A stretch of DNA of 64,000 nt from DATBLE01 sp963791425 (GTDB lineage Bacteria; Actinomycetota; Thermoleophilia; Gaiellales; Gaiellaceae): NCBI GenBank assembly GCA_963791425.1, contig CAWBSE010000003.1, positions 930,001 to 994,000 on the forward strand, read 5' to 3'. The notes under the pieces are model-generated. The model ran no database searches. It was not told where the DNA came from and was given only the letters and a program-made list of their open reading frames with translations. Shown here in pieces: positions 18,482 to 27,522 of this stretch (position 1 is its first letter; the number at the start of each line of letters is the position of its first letter). Both the position numbers and the translations under genes were made by a program.

Positions 18482-19737
18482 CTGGGTGCGTTCGCCCGGT
18501 TGGAGACGAGCAGGAGGCCCGCGAGCAGGACGAAGTTGGCGACGATGCTCGAGCCGCCGTAGCTGATGAACGGGAGCGTGATCCCGGTCAGCGGGATCAC
18601 CCGGAGCAGGCCGCCGACGATGATGAACGTCTGCAGCGCGAACGCGAAGGTGAGGCCGGCGGCGAGCAGCTTCGAGAAGCCGTCCTGCGCGAGCAGGGAG
18701 ATCCGGAAGCCGCGCAGCGCGAACACCATGTAGACGAGCAGGACGCCCGCGGCCCCGATCAGCCCGAGCTCCTGCGCGAGCGCGGAGTAGATGAAGTCGG
18801 TGTTCACGTACGGGATCAGGCCGGTGCCGTTGGTGGTCGTGAACGTCCCGCGCCCGAGCCCTGTCCCCCAGAAGCCGCCGTGGGCGATCGAGTACGAGGA
18901 CTGGACGATCTGGTAGCCGTTCCCGTGCGGGTCCTGCCACGGGTTCAGCCAGATCTCGACGCGGTCGCGGACGTGGCCGATCGTCTGGTAGGCGACCGCG
19001 GCGCCGCCGGCGAACAGCAGCAGGCCGATCAGCACGAACAGCGCGCGTCCGGTGGCGACGTAGAGCATCGCCAGGAAGATCCCGAAGTAGAGGAGCGCGC
19101 TGCCGAGGTCGTTCGTCTCGACGAGGACGAGCATCGCCGCGCCCCAGATGGCGAGCAGCGGCCCGAAGTCCTTCAGGCGCCCCTGCGCGAGCGTCTCGCG
19201 CTTCTCGCGCAGGTACCCGGCCAGGAAGACGATCAGCGCGATCTTGGCCAGCTCGCCCGGCTGAAACTGGAGCGGGCCGATCTTGACCCAGAGCCGGGCG
19301 CCGTTGATCGTCGTCCCGAGGCCGGGCAGGGCCGGCAGCATCAGCAGCGCGACCGCGGAGATCCCGAACAGGTACTTGTAGCTCTCGAGCACGCGGAAGT
19401 CCTCACGCAGCACGACGAGGGTGAGCGCGAACGCGCCGACGCCGACGACGATCCAGAAGCCCTGCCGGAACGCGTCGGTCGGGCCGAGGCGGTAGATCTC
19501 GGTCAGCCCGATCGCCGTCAGCAGGCCGGTCAGCGGCAGGAGGTAGGGGTCGGCCCAGGGCACCGTGAACCGCGTGATCGCGTGCGCGACGAGGTAGAGG
19601 CCCAGGAAGATCAGGGCGTACGAGACCGAGCCGGCCGAGATCACCGACTGCCGTGCGATGTAGACGCTGGCGAACCCGAGGCCGGTGATCAGCCCGACCG
19701 CGACGAGATTCGCCAGTTCGCGGTTGCGGGCGGTTAC
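18478..19737 (-). CDS. FtsW/RodA/SpoVE family SEDS glycosyltransferase
   Basis: Polytopic enzyme polymerising lipid II; about 419 residues with roughly ten TM helices, the GARLWVKIGPLQFQPGELAK loop and the C-terminal FISYGGSSIVANF signature. The start is a puzzle: the natural position, overlapping the stp stop as in other junctions of this operon, reads GTA (19737-19735) where GTG would be expected, and there is no ATG, GTG or TTG nearby in frame upstream. I use that position. RodA versus FtsW cannot be separated from sequence alone; the pbpA pairing favours RodA-like elongation. Confidence 0.9.
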   Translation of the reverse strand, partial: VTARNRELANLVAVGLITGLGFASVYIARQSVISAGSVSYALIFLGLYLVAHAITRFTVPWADPYLLPLTGLLTAIGLTEIYRLGPTDAFRQGFWIVVGVGAFALTLVVLREDFRVLESYKYLFGISAVALLMLPALPGLGTTINGARLWVKIGPLQFQPGELAKIALIVFLAGYLREKRETLAQGRLKDFGPLLAIWGAAMLVLVETNDLGSALLYFGIFLAMLYVATGRALFVLIGLLLFAGGAAVAYQTIGHVRDRVEIWLNPWQDPHGNGYQIVQSSYSIAHGGFWGTGLGRGTFTTTNGTGLIPYVNTDFIYSALAQELGLIGAAGVLLVYMVFALRGFRISLLAQDGFSKLLAAGLTFAFALQTFIIVGGLLRVIPLTGITLPFISYGGSSIVANFVLLAGLLLVSNRANAPR

Positions 19738-20922
19738 GGCACGACCTCGGCTTCGTAGTGCGTGACGGCGTCGAGCGCGCGCTGGTAGCTGCGCAGGTCG
19801 TGGTCGAACAGCCGGCGGCGCTCGGTCTGCGACAGCTCGCCCGCGAGCACGGGGCTCTCGTAGCGCACGCGGTACAGGCGGACGCTGCCGACGATGTTCC
19901 ACGGGAAGCCCTGGTAGACCGCGAGGTGCCCGTCGGCCTGCACGCCGACGAAGTACGAGCGGGACATGCTCCAGACGACGAGGGCGGCGAAGACGATCAT
20001 CACGGTCATGCAGATCGCGGCGATCGCCGCGGCCGACACGCGGCGCCGGCGGTGCGCGGCCGGCGGTGGCGGCCGTCATCGCCTCGAGCTCGTCCCGCGA
20101 GACCAGCATCGTGTCGTCCACGGCCGAGATCGCGTCGAGCTCGGTCAGCGTCTTCTCGTCGTCGACCGGCTCCGGCTGCCGGATCGCGGGCAGCGTCTGC
20201 GTGTCCTCGGCGGAGCCCTCGCCGACCTCGAAGACGACGACGGTGATGTTGTCCTCGCCGCCGCCCTTGTTCGCGGCGTCGACGAGCGCGTTCGCGGTGC
20301 GGTCGAGGTCGTCGCGGGTGCGTTCGACGATCGCCAGGATCGCCGCGTCGTCGACCATCGAGGTGAGGCCATCCGAGCAGATCATGAACACGTCGCCCGG
20401 GAGCGTCGCGACCTCGAACGTGTCGACGTCGACCTCGGGGTCGGTGCCGAGCACGCGGGTGATCACGGAGCGCTGTGGGTGCGTGTCGGCCTCCTCGGGG
20501 GAGAGCTTCCCGCTGCGGACGAGCTCGGCGACCAGCGAGTGGTCGTCGGTCAGCTGCTGGAGCGCTCCGTCGCGGACGCGGTACGCGCGCGAGTCGCCGA
20601 CGTGGCCGATCCATACGGTGTCGTCCCCGACGAGCGCGGCGGTCACCGTGGTTCCCATGCCGGCTCTCGCCTCGTCGCTCTCGGCCGCCTCGTAGACCTG
20701 CCGGTTCGCCTCCTGGATCACCGCGACGACCGCGTCCTCGCCCGTCCCGCCGGCGGAGTCGCGGAGCACGTCGGCCGCGATCCGCGATGCGATCTCGCCC
20801 GCCTGGGCGCCGCCCATCCCGTCCGCGACCGCGAACAGCGGCGGCTGCACGACGTACGCGTCCTCGTTGCGCCGCCGCCGGCGGCCGGGATGGGTGACCA
20901 CGGCGTGCTGCGTGAGCTTCAT
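19734..20922 (-). CDS. PP2C-family Ser/Thr phosphatase Stp/PstP (one frameshift)
   Basis: Cytoplasmic metal-dependent phosphatase that reverses PknB-type phosphorylation. ATG at 20922 overlaps fhaB. Metal-site motifs: NEDAYVV, ADGMGGAQAGE, CSDGLTSMVDD and GGGEDNITVVVF. After about residue 285 the frame breaks near 20060, then continues as a TM helix (AAIAAICMTVMIVFAALVVW) and an outer domain containing YFVGVQADGHLAVYQGFPWN, as in actinobacterial PstP. Reconstructed length is about 395 residues. Confidence 0.92.
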
Positions 20923-21386
20923 CGTTCGTACCGGAGGTCGGTGTTCCCGACGCGGACGACATCGCCGGGCTCCAGGCGATGCGGCTTCGTCAGCTTCTCC
21001 CCGTTCACGTACGTGCCGTTCGTCGAGCCGGCGTCCGCGACCCACACGCCGTCGCGGCGCGGCTCGATCCTGGCGTGGCGCGCCGACGTGAAGTCGTCCA
21101 CCAGCGGGATGTCGTTGTCGGCGGTGCGCCCGATCGTCACCGTCCGCGAGTCGAGCCCGCGCTTGTGCCCGTCGGGGAAGACGAGCCGGCCGGTGCTGAC
21201 AGGCTTCGAGCCGCCGAGCAGCCCGGCCGCCTGCTCCGGCGCGAGGACGAAGCTCTCCTGCGGGAGCCGCAGGTCGCGGCTGGCGGTGCGCACGATGCGC
21301 CAGATGAAGAGGTAGAGGAGCAGCAGGAAGAGGATCTTCAGGATGAGCAGCGCTTCGCCGACTGCCAGCGAGCCGATCTCGGTCAC
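20919..21386 (-). CDS. fhaB: FhaB, membrane-anchored FHA protein
   Basis: 155 residues, GTG at 21386. An N-terminal hydrophobic helix (ALLILKILFLLLLYLFIW) anchors it. The C-terminal FHA domain binds phosphothreonine: TIGRTADNDIPL, SARHARIE and STNGTYVNGE are the GR/SxxH/NG hallmarks. It sits between fhaA and stp with overlaps on both sides and is a likely substrate and adaptor of the PASTA kinase at the division site. Confidence 0.93.
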   Translation of the reverse strand: MTEIGSLAVGEALLILKILFLLLLYLFIWRIVRTASRDLRLPQESFVLAPEQAAGLLGGSKPVSTGRLVFPDGHKRGLDSRTVTIGRTADNDIPLVDDFTSARHARIEPRRDGVWVADAGSTNGTYVNGEKLTKPHRLEPGDVVRVGNTDLRYER

Positions 21387-22159
21387 TCGACGAGCTTCCG
21401 CTCGAAGAGCAGATCGGTGGAGCCGATCGTGATCACGTCCCCGTTCGACAGCTTGGCCCTGGCCGTGCGCCGGCCGTTCACGTTGGAGCCGTTCGTCGAG
21501 TCGAGGTCGATCAGCCAGTACGCCGATCCCTCCTGGCGCAGCTCCGCATGGCGCCGCGACGAGTTCGGATCGGAGAGCTGCACGTCGCAGTCCTTCGAGC
21601 GGCCGATCACGACGCGGCGCTTGTCGATCTCGCGGCGCTTGCCCTCGACGGTGAGCGTGACGATCTCCTGCGCGAGCGCGACGTCGGGCGCAGGCCCCTC
21701 GGGCGGCAGCGGCTCGCGCGGCCGGTAGATCATCGTCGCGCCGGCCTCGACCTGCGGCTCCGGCACCGGCTCGCCGCCCTTCGCCCGTTCGCCCTGCACC
21801 ATCCGCGTGGCGATCCCGAACTCGCCCATCGCCAGGTCGTCGTCGGTCTCGAGCTGCACTGTCGGCGGCGTCAGGAGCACGTACCCCTCGCGCTTTGCGT
21901 GCTCGGCGAGGTAGTCCTGGAGCTCGGTCCGGAGCGAGCTCTCGTAGTCGGTGAACTGGCTCCGGTCGGCGGGCGAGAGGTAGACGGTGTACTCGTTCGG
22001 GACGTACACACGTGACACCGAGACCGTCCGGTGGTCCTCCATCTCCTTGACCAGTTTCCGGGCGAGCTCCACGGGCTGGACGTTCGTCCGGAAGGCGCGA
22101 CCGAACAGGCCTTCGAAGAGGCCCTCGATCTTCTGTTCGATGCTGCGCAGCACGCTCAC
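21383..22159 (-). CDS. fhaA: FhaA, DUF3662 plus FHA domain protein
   Basis: 258 residues, GTG at 22159. The N-terminal ~120 residues (SIEQKIEGLFEGLFGRAF, PVELARKLVKEMEDHRTVSV) form the DUF3662 domain; the C-terminal FHA domain shows VVIGRSKDCDVQL, SSRRHAELR and STNGSNVNGR. It is the first gene of the tightly overlapping fhaA-fhaB-stp-ftsW-pbpA-pknB-ddl operon. In mycobacteria the orthologue binds phosphorylated MviN and PknB; that role is inferred here. Confidence 0.93.
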   Translation of the reverse strand: MSVLRSIEQKIEGLFEGLFGRAFRTNVQPVELARKLVKEMEDHRTVSVSRVYVPNEYTVYLSPADRSQFTDYESSLRTELQDYLAEHAKREGYVLLTPPTVQLETDDDLAMGEFGIATRMVQGERAKGGEPVPEPQVEAGATMIYRPREPLPPEGPAPDVALAQEIVTLTVEGKRREIDKRRVVIGRSKDCDVQLSDPNSSRRHAELRQEGSAYWLIDLDSTNGSNVNGRRTARAKLSNGDVITIGSTDLLFERKLVE

Positions 22160-22189
22160 GACCAGGGTCTACCCCGGTGTCGAGTGTAC

Positions 22190-23884
22190 TTAGGCTTGCT
22201 GAACGGGGTGCAGGCGGGGGCGCAGCGGGAAGACGCTCCGGATGAAGCCGATGACCCGGCCGGGGGGCCGTTGCACCGGTGGTTCTGCGGCGATCAGCAG
22301 TGCGCAGGCCCAGCCGGCCGCGACGAGCGGGATCGCCGCCGCGCCCGGGTCGGCGAGCAGGGTCAGCGACGTGAGGAGGGCACCGAACACGGCTCCGCCC
22401 CACGGGCCGCGCCTGCGACACGATCCCACGGCCGCGGCGGCCGCCGCGAGCGCGAGCGTCTCGAGCAACAGCGGGCGCGCATCCGTGAGGCCGGTCCAGA
22501 GCGCTCCGCCGGCTTGGAGCGGGCCGCCGGCGCCGCCGATGGACAGATCGGGAGCCGGGCCGCCGACGATCGGCAGTCCGTGACCGGCGATTGCCGCCAC
22601 GATCGCGGCGGAGATCACGGCAGCAGCCGCCTGGGCGGCTCGGCGCGGGGCGCCGCCCGCGGGCAGCATCCCCAGTGGGACGAGCCCGAGCAGTCCGAGC
22701 GGAGCGAGCAGCGGGCCCATGACGAACAGGAGGGCGACGCGCGGGTGGGGCCAGAAGAGCACGAGCCAGCCGAGCGCGAGCACGCTGTACAGGACGGCGA
22801 GGCCGAGCGAGATGTTGCCCAGGGGCAGGATCGGGACGGCGAGCGCGAAGGCGGCGCCGAGCCGCGGCATGAAGACGGTCAGCGCAGCCGCGACGGCGGC
22901 GAGGCCCAGCGGCCAGTGGGCAGGGAAGAAGGAGAGGGTCGACGTCGTCCAGCCGGCAAGGAGAGCGGCGGGGACGGCCGGCGCGACGCGCGCGAGGCCT
23001 GGAGGCATCTTCGGCAACGACAGCCGCTGCCTCGGGGCCACGTTCTTGGCGTTCGGACGGCTCTTTGCGGCGCGCCGCAGGCCGACTGCGAGCTTGGCCG
23101 CGGTCGGCCGCTTGTCGGGGTCGAGCGAGAGCGCGGCGTCGACGAGCTGGACGAGCGGCTTCGGCAGATCCGGGCGGGCCGTCGCGAGCGACGGCGCCCC
23201 GCGGCCGATGCGCTTGGCGAGCTCGAGGAACGGCCCGCCGCCGAACGGGTGCCGTCCGGTGAGCGCCTCCCAGAGCAGGACGCCGGTCGACCAGACGTCG
23301 GTCTCGGGGCCGGCCGGCCGGCCGGCGAGGCGCTCCGGGGAGATGTACGCGAGTGTCCCGGGAACGTCGCCGGCAGCGGTCAGCGTCTCCTCCTCGCTCA
23401 TCAGCGCCAGGCCGAAGTCGAGGATCCGAACGGAGATGTCGGCCCCGTCCGCGAGCAGGATGTTCGCCGGCTTCACGTCGCGGTGGACGATCCCGCGGTC
23501 GTGCGCGTGCGCGAGCCCGTCGAGCACCTGCGCCGCGGCATCGATCGCCGCGTCGTCGTCGAGCTCGCCGCGTTCGAGCGCGTGGCGGAGCGTGCGGCCT
23601 GGGACGTACTCGTAGGCGATGTACACATGGCCCTCGTCGCGGGCGAGTGCGTACGCGCGCAGGCATGCGGGGTGCTTGAGCTGCGTGGCCGCAGTCGCCT
23701 CGCGCTCGGCCCGCGGACCGGCGGTGCCCGCGCGGGCAACGATCTTCAGAGCGACCTCGCGGCCCTTCCGCTCGTCGAATGCGTGCCAGACCGAGCCCAT
23801 GCCGCCGCTTCCCAGCGGCTTCAGTGGGCGGTACCGGTCGAGCACCAGGCCCGCCGCAGCAGCGTGAACGGAGGCCTCCGCCAT
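22190..23884 (-). CDS. Ser/Thr protein kinase with polytopic membrane C-terminus
   Basis: 564 residues, ATG at 23884. Kinase domain over about residues 1-270: GSGGMGSVWHAFDERKG, VALKIV, HRDVKPANILL, DFGLALMSEEET and TDVWSTGVLLWEALTG. The rest is a long hydrophobic region with around eight membrane helices (e.g. WPLGLAAVAAALTVF, ISLGLAVLYSVLALGWLVLF) and no PASTA or other known sensor. It stops 31 bases before fhaA and may belong to the same transcript. The membrane part could be a sensor or transporter-like module. Confidence 0.85.
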   Translation of the reverse strand: MAEASVHAAAAGLVLDRYRPLKPLGSGGMGSVWHAFDERKGREVALKIVARAGTAGPRAEREATAATQLKHPACLRAYALARDEGHVYIAYEYVPGRTLRHALERGELDDDAAIDAAAQVLDGLAHAHDRGIVHRDVKPANILLADGADISVRILDFGLALMSEEETLTAAGDVPGTLAYISPERLAGRPAGPETDVWSTGVLLWEALTGRHPFGGGPFLELAKRIGRGAPSLATARPDLPKPLVQLVDAALSLDPDKRPTAAKLAVGLRRAAKSRPNAKNVAPRQRLSLPKMPPGLARVAPAVPAALLAGWTTSTLSFFPAHWPLGLAAVAAALTVFMPRLGAAFALAVPILPLGNISLGLAVLYSVLALGWLVLFWPHPRVALLFVMGPLLAPLGLLGLVPLGMLPAGGAPRRAAQAAAAVISAAIVAAIAGHGLPIVGGPAPDLSIGGAGGPLQAGGALWTGLTDARPLLLETLALAAAAAAVGSCRRRGPWGGAVFGALLTSLTLLADPGAAAIPLVAAGWACALLIAAEPPVQRPPGRVIGFIRSVFPLRPRLHPVQQA

Positions 23885-23973
23885 TCCCCTGACACGTTTC
23901 CCGTGGGCGGCCGAACTCCTTTTGCGAGCAAGGAATGGGCTACAGTGACCCGAATTCCGCTGCAAACCGCGCT

Positions 23974-25161
23974 ATGAGCAATCACGACGACGATCTGGAT
24001 TTCGACTTCTTCGACGACGACGAGCCGGCGCCGCCGCGCCAGCCGGTCGAGGAGGAGCCGCCGCCTGGCGCCGAGCAGGAGCCGCCGCCACGGCGCGGGT
24101 CGCGCAGACCTCCCACGGGGGGCGGGCGCTCACCGGTCGGAATGACCCCGCTGCTGCGGCTGGCCGGCCTGATCGCGTTCGCGATCCTGATCATCGTCCT
24201 GTTCGTCTTCTGGATCTCGAGCTGCCAAGGGGCGAGCAAGAAGAGCTCGTACAAGAAGTACTACGAGAAGGTCGGCGTCGTCGCGAACGACTCGGAGCAG
24301 ATCGGGCGCGAGCTCAACGACGCGCTGACGACGCAGGGGATCAAGTTCACCGAGCTCGAGTCGAAGCTCGCCGGCCTCGCGCAGCGTGAGCAGCAGAACG
24401 TTGCCGCGCTCCGCTCGATCCATCCGCCCGGCCCGCTCCGCCTCCAGCACCAGTCGGCGCTCGAAGCGCTCGAGTTCCGGGTCAGCGGGTTGCGCGGGCT
24501 CGGCGACGGCTTCACGCAGGCGTCCCGCTCGCCCAAGAACGTGACGACGAACGCGCTCAAGCTGCTCCAACCACCCGCCGCCCGGCTCGTCGCCAGCGAC
24601 GTCGTGTGGGACGACCTGTTCCAGGCGCCCGCGCAGGGGAACGGCGGCGTGCTCCAGCGCGAGGGGATCACGGGGGTCGCAGTGCCCGGCTCGAACTTCG
24701 TCACCAGCCCCGACTACGCGAGCAGCCGGTACTGGGAGGCGATCCTCCAGCGGCTCCAGGGCGCGGCGACCAGCGGTGGCACCGGCGGCGGCCTGCACGG
24801 CACCGGGATCGTCAAGACGGAGGCGCTGCCCGGAAACCAGGAGCTCACCACCGACGCCGAGAACACCGTGACCGCCACGACCGACCTCGGCTTCGCGGTC
24901 ACCGTCGAGGACACGGGCGACTCGCAGGAGGTGCAGGTCAAGGTCACGCTGACAATCCAGCAGTCGCCGACGCCGATCGTCCAGAACAAGACGATCGACC
25001 TGATCAACCCGGGTGAGCAGCAGAAAGTGATCTTCCGGAACCTCGGCCAGGTGCAGTTCGCGACCAAGACGACGGTCAAGGTCGACGTGGCGCCGGTGCC
25101 GGAGGAGAAGAACACCTCGAACAACTCCGCGTCGTACCCGGTCATCTTCTCGCTCGGTTAG
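23974..25161 (+). CDS. Single-TM protein with acidic N-terminus and large outer domain
   Basis: 395 residues, ATG at 23974, divergent from the kinase at 23884. The first ~60 residues are Asp/Glu/Pro rich (DDDLDFDFFDDDEPAPP), then Arg-rich, then one TM helix (LIAFAILIIVLFVFWIS, about residues 66-84). The outer part starts with a coiled-coil-prone segment and ends with a beta-rich domain (VTVEDTGDSQEVQVKVTLTI) resembling CARDB-type Ig folds. No enzyme motif. The divergent pairing hints at a substrate or partner of the kinase. Confidence 0.7.
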   Translation: MSNHDDDLDFDFFDDDEPAPPRQPVEEEPPPGAEQEPPPRRGSRRPPTGGGRSPVGMTPLLRLAGLIAFAILIIVLFVFWISSCQGASKKSSYKKYYEKVGVVANDSEQIGRELNDALTTQGIKFTELESKLAGLAQREQQNVAALRSIHPPGPLRLQHQSALEALEFRVSGLRGLGDGFTQASRSPKNVTTNALKLLQPPAARLVASDVVWDDLFQAPAQGNGGVLQREGITGVAVPGSNFVTSPDYASSRYWEAILQRLQGAATSGGTGGGLHGTGIVKTEALPGNQELTTDAENTVTATTDLGFAVTVEDTGDSQEVQVKVTLTIQQSPTPIVQNKTIDLINPGEQQKVIFRNLGQVQFATKTTVKVDVAPVPEEKNTSNNSASYPVIFSLG

Positions 25162-25638
25162 GTGTCGCTCTCGGGCTGGATTGCGGTCGGCGCAGTCGCG
25201 GTTGCGGTCGCGGCGATCGTGCTCGCGCTGTTCGCGCTGTCGAAGATGAACGCGCTGCGCAAGTCGCAGGAGGTGCTGTTGGGCAGCAACGCCAAGGCCG
25301 ACGTGGTCGAGTTCGCCGTCTCGCTCCAGGGCCGGATCGACGATCTGCACCGCGCGGTCGACGAGATCGCAGCGGCGCTGGCCCGGGTCGATCGCCGTGT
25401 CGATGGCGCGCTCTCGCGGTCCGCGCTGATCCGGTACGACGCCTACGAGGACACCGGCGGTCACCAGTCGGCGTCGCTGGCGCTGCTCGACTCGGCGCGC
25501 TCGGGCATCGTCCTGACGGCGATCCAGGGCCGTGACTACGCGCGCGTGTACGTGAAGCAGCTCGACCGGGGCCGGACGCCGATCGCGCTCTCGCCCGAGG
25601 AGCAACAGGCGGTCGAGCGCGCGATGGCAGAGGGATAG
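25162..25638 (+). CDS. DUF4446 family membrane protein
   Basis: 158 residues, GTG immediately after the previous stop. An N-terminal TM helix (IAVGAVAVAVAAIVLALFAL) is followed by a coiled-coil region (FAVSLQGRIDDLHRAVDEIA) and then the family signature with RYDAYEDTGGHQSASLALLD and GIVLTAIQGRDYARVYVK. DUF4446 proteins are widespread in Gram-positive bacteria and uncharacterised. Confidence 0.85.
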   Translation: MSLSGWIAVGAVAVAVAAIVLALFALSKMNALRKSQEVLLGSNAKADVVEFAVSLQGRIDDLHRAVDEIAAALARVDRRVDGALSRSALIRYDAYEDTGGHQSASLALLDSARSGIVLTAIQGRDYARVYVKQLDRGRTPIALSPEEQQAVERAMAEG

Positions 25639-25672
25639 CCATCCGGTAGCCGTTCGCTACGCTGTCGGCGGA

Positions 25673-26188
25673 TTGGGACAAGTTCTCGTCCTGAATGCAA
25701 GTTACGAGCCGCTGAACGTCTGCTCGGTTCGGCGGGCGCATGTGCTCGTCTTCAAGGGGAAGGCCGAGGTGCTCGAGGAGCACGCGACGCCGCTCCATTC
25801 GGCGACCGACACGTTCGCGCGGCCGCACGTGATCCGGCTCGTCCAGTACGTTCGCGTGCCGCAGGCGTCGCAGCGCAAGATCTCGCGCCGGGCGCTGTTC
25901 GCCCGCGACGACTGGAGCTGCGTCTACTGCGGGACGACCGGCGGCCGGCTCACCCTCGACCACGTCCTCCCGCGCAGCCGCGGGGGAGGCTCGGTCTGGG
26001 AGAACGTCGTCACCGCCTGCGCCCCCTGCAACCTGCGCAAGGGTGATCGCCTCCCGGAGGAGGCGTCGATGACGATGCGCAAGCCTCCGCGCCCACCCGC
26101 TCCGGTCCTCTTCGTCCGCCTGGCCGCCCCGGCCGGGCTGCCGACGACGTGGAAGCGGTACCTGGGCTCCTCGATCGCCACGGCCTGA
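25673..26188 (+). CDS. HNH endonuclease-domain protein
   Basis: 171 residues from the TTG at 25673 (GQVLVLNASYEPLNVCSVRR is the typical opening of this HNH subfamily). The catalytic zone reads CVYCGTTGGRLTLDHVLPRS, with a zinc CxxC and the HNH histidine, followed by GGGSVWENVVTACAPCNLRK containing the second CxxC and the Asn. Such proteins are chromosomal, common in Actinomycetota, and of unclear biological role; there is no restriction or toxin partner beside it. Confidence 0.88.
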   Translation: MGQVLVLNASYEPLNVCSVRRAHVLVFKGKAEVLEEHATPLHSATDTFARPHVIRLVQYVRVPQASQRKISRRALFARDDWSCVYCGTTGGRLTLDHVLPRSRGGGSVWENVVTACAPCNLRKGDRLPEEASMTMRKPPRPPAPVLFVRLAAPAGLPTTWKRYLGSSIATA

Positions 26189-26251
26189 CGCCCCGAATTT
26201 CGCCACGGCCGGATGTGACACGGCATCCGGTCGGCGGCGTATAGAGGGCAC

Positions 26252-26944
26252 ATGAAGTCGCTCGCTGTCATCGGTGCCGTCGCCGCCGTCCTGGTGCTCG
26301 GGACGGCCGGGGCCGGGGGCGCATCCTCTGCGGCCGCCGTCCAGCACTCGATCATCGTCACCGGGCAGGGCTCCGTCGCGACCACTCCGGACCGGGCCCA
26401 GGTCTCGTTCGGCGTCTCCACCGACGCGAAGACCGCCTCGGCGGCGCTGCGCGGAAATGCGAACGACATGACCAAGGTGATCGCCGCCGTGAAGGCCCAG
26501 GGGATCGCCGCCGCCGACATCAGGACCGACCTCGTCTCGCTCTCGCCGCGGTACTCGCAGAACGGCGACGCGGTCGTCGGCTACACGGCGTCGAACTCGG
26601 TCTCGGTGACCCTCCGCGGCCTCGGCAAGGTCGGCTCGACGATCGACGCCGCGGTCGAGGCGGGCGCGAACCAGGTGTCGGGCCCGAACCTCGTCCGCTC
26701 CGACGCGACCGCGCTCTACCGCGCAGCGCTCCGCGCGGCGATCACGAACGCGAGGGGCAAGGCCCAGACGATCTCCCGCGCCTCCGGCCTGCACATCCGC
26801 CGGATCACCGATGTCAGCGAGAGCAGCGCCGCCCCGGCGCCGGCCCCGCTCACTTCGAAGGCGGCCGGCGACGCCTCCACGCCGGTCGAGGCGGGCACGA
26901 CGCTCGTCGAGGCGACCGTCACGGTCACCTTCGGCGTCTCCTAG
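26252..26944 (+). CDS. Secreted SIMPL (DUF541) domain protein
   Basis: 230 residues, ATG at 26252. Signal peptide MKSLAVIGAVAAVLVLGTAG followed by AGGASSAAA. The mature domain has the SIMPL pattern: IIVTGQGSVATTPDRAQVSF, a helix with NDMTKVIAAVKAQGI, and NARGKAQTISRASGLHIRRI. The stop overlaps the leuD stop on the other strand. The family is periplasmic or surface-located, with stress-related roles proposed elsewhere. Confidence 0.88.
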   Translation: MKSLAVIGAVAAVLVLGTAGAGGASSAAAVQHSIIVTGQGSVATTPDRAQVSFGVSTDAKTASAALRGNANDMTKVIAAVKAQGIAAADIRTDLVSLSPRYSQNGDAVVGYTASNSVSVTLRGLGKVGSTIDAAVEAGANQVSGPNLVRSDATALYRAALRAAITNARGKAQTISRASGLHIRRITDVSESSAAPAPAPLTSKAAGDASTPVEAGTTLVEATVTVTFGVS

Positions 26945-27522
26945 GCGGGCAGCGCCGACGTGTCGACCGGCGAAGGCCCGGCCGCCTCGAACGCGGAGAT
27001 CTCGTCCTCGTGCTCGAGGGTGAGGCCGATGTCGTCGAGGCCGTTCAGCAGCATGTGCCGCCGGAACGGGTCGAACGGGAACTCGACGGTGTGGCCGAAC
27101 TGGTCGGTGACGGTCTGGGCCTCCAGGTCGACGCTCAGCTTCCGCGCCTCCATCAACTGCTGTACCTCCTCCTCCGGGAGGACGATCAGCACGAGGCCGA
27201 TCTGCGCCGAGTTGGCCGCGAAGATGTCGCCGAACGACGGCGCGATCACCACCTCGAAGCCGTAGTCCTGCAGCGCCCATGCGGCGTGCTCGCGCGACGA
27301 GCCGCAGCCGAAGTTCCGTCCGGTGAGGAGCACGGTCGCGCCCTCGTACTCGGGCCGGTTGAGCTCGAACGCGGGGTCCTGCCGCCAGTCGTGGAAGAGG
27401 AACTCGCCGTACCCCGTCCGCTCGATCCGCTTCAGGAACTGCTTCGGGATGATCTGGTCGGTGTCGACGTCGGTGCGGTCGAGCACCGCGATGCGTCCGG
27501 TCGTCTGCCTGAACGCCTTCAC
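26941..27522 (-). CDS. leuD: 3-isopropylmalate dehydratase small subunit
   Basis: Small subunit of isopropylmalate isomerase (leucine pathway), 193 residues, GTG at 27522 overlapping the leuC stop. Features: DRTDVDTDQIIPKQFLKRI, TGRNFGCGSSREHAAWAL, and IGLVLIVLPEEEV. Last gene of the Zn-ribbon-pheA-leuC-leuD operon. Confidence 0.96.
   Translation of the reverse strand: MKAFRQTTGRIAVLDRTDVDTDQIIPKQFLKRIERTGYGEFLFHDWRQDPAFELNRPEYEGATVLLTGRNFGCGSSREHAAWALQDYGFEVVIAPSFGDIFAANSAQIGLVLIVLPEEEVQQLMEARKLSVDLEAQTVTDQFGHTVEFPFDPFRRHMLLNGLDDIGLTLEHEDEISAFEAAGPSPVDTSALPA

Noticed and set aside
22031..23977. 648-codon open frame on the plus strand
   Set aside because: Antisense to an unmistakable Ser/Thr kinase; composition (Glu/Arg/Gly-rich, no domain) is typical of a GC shadow.
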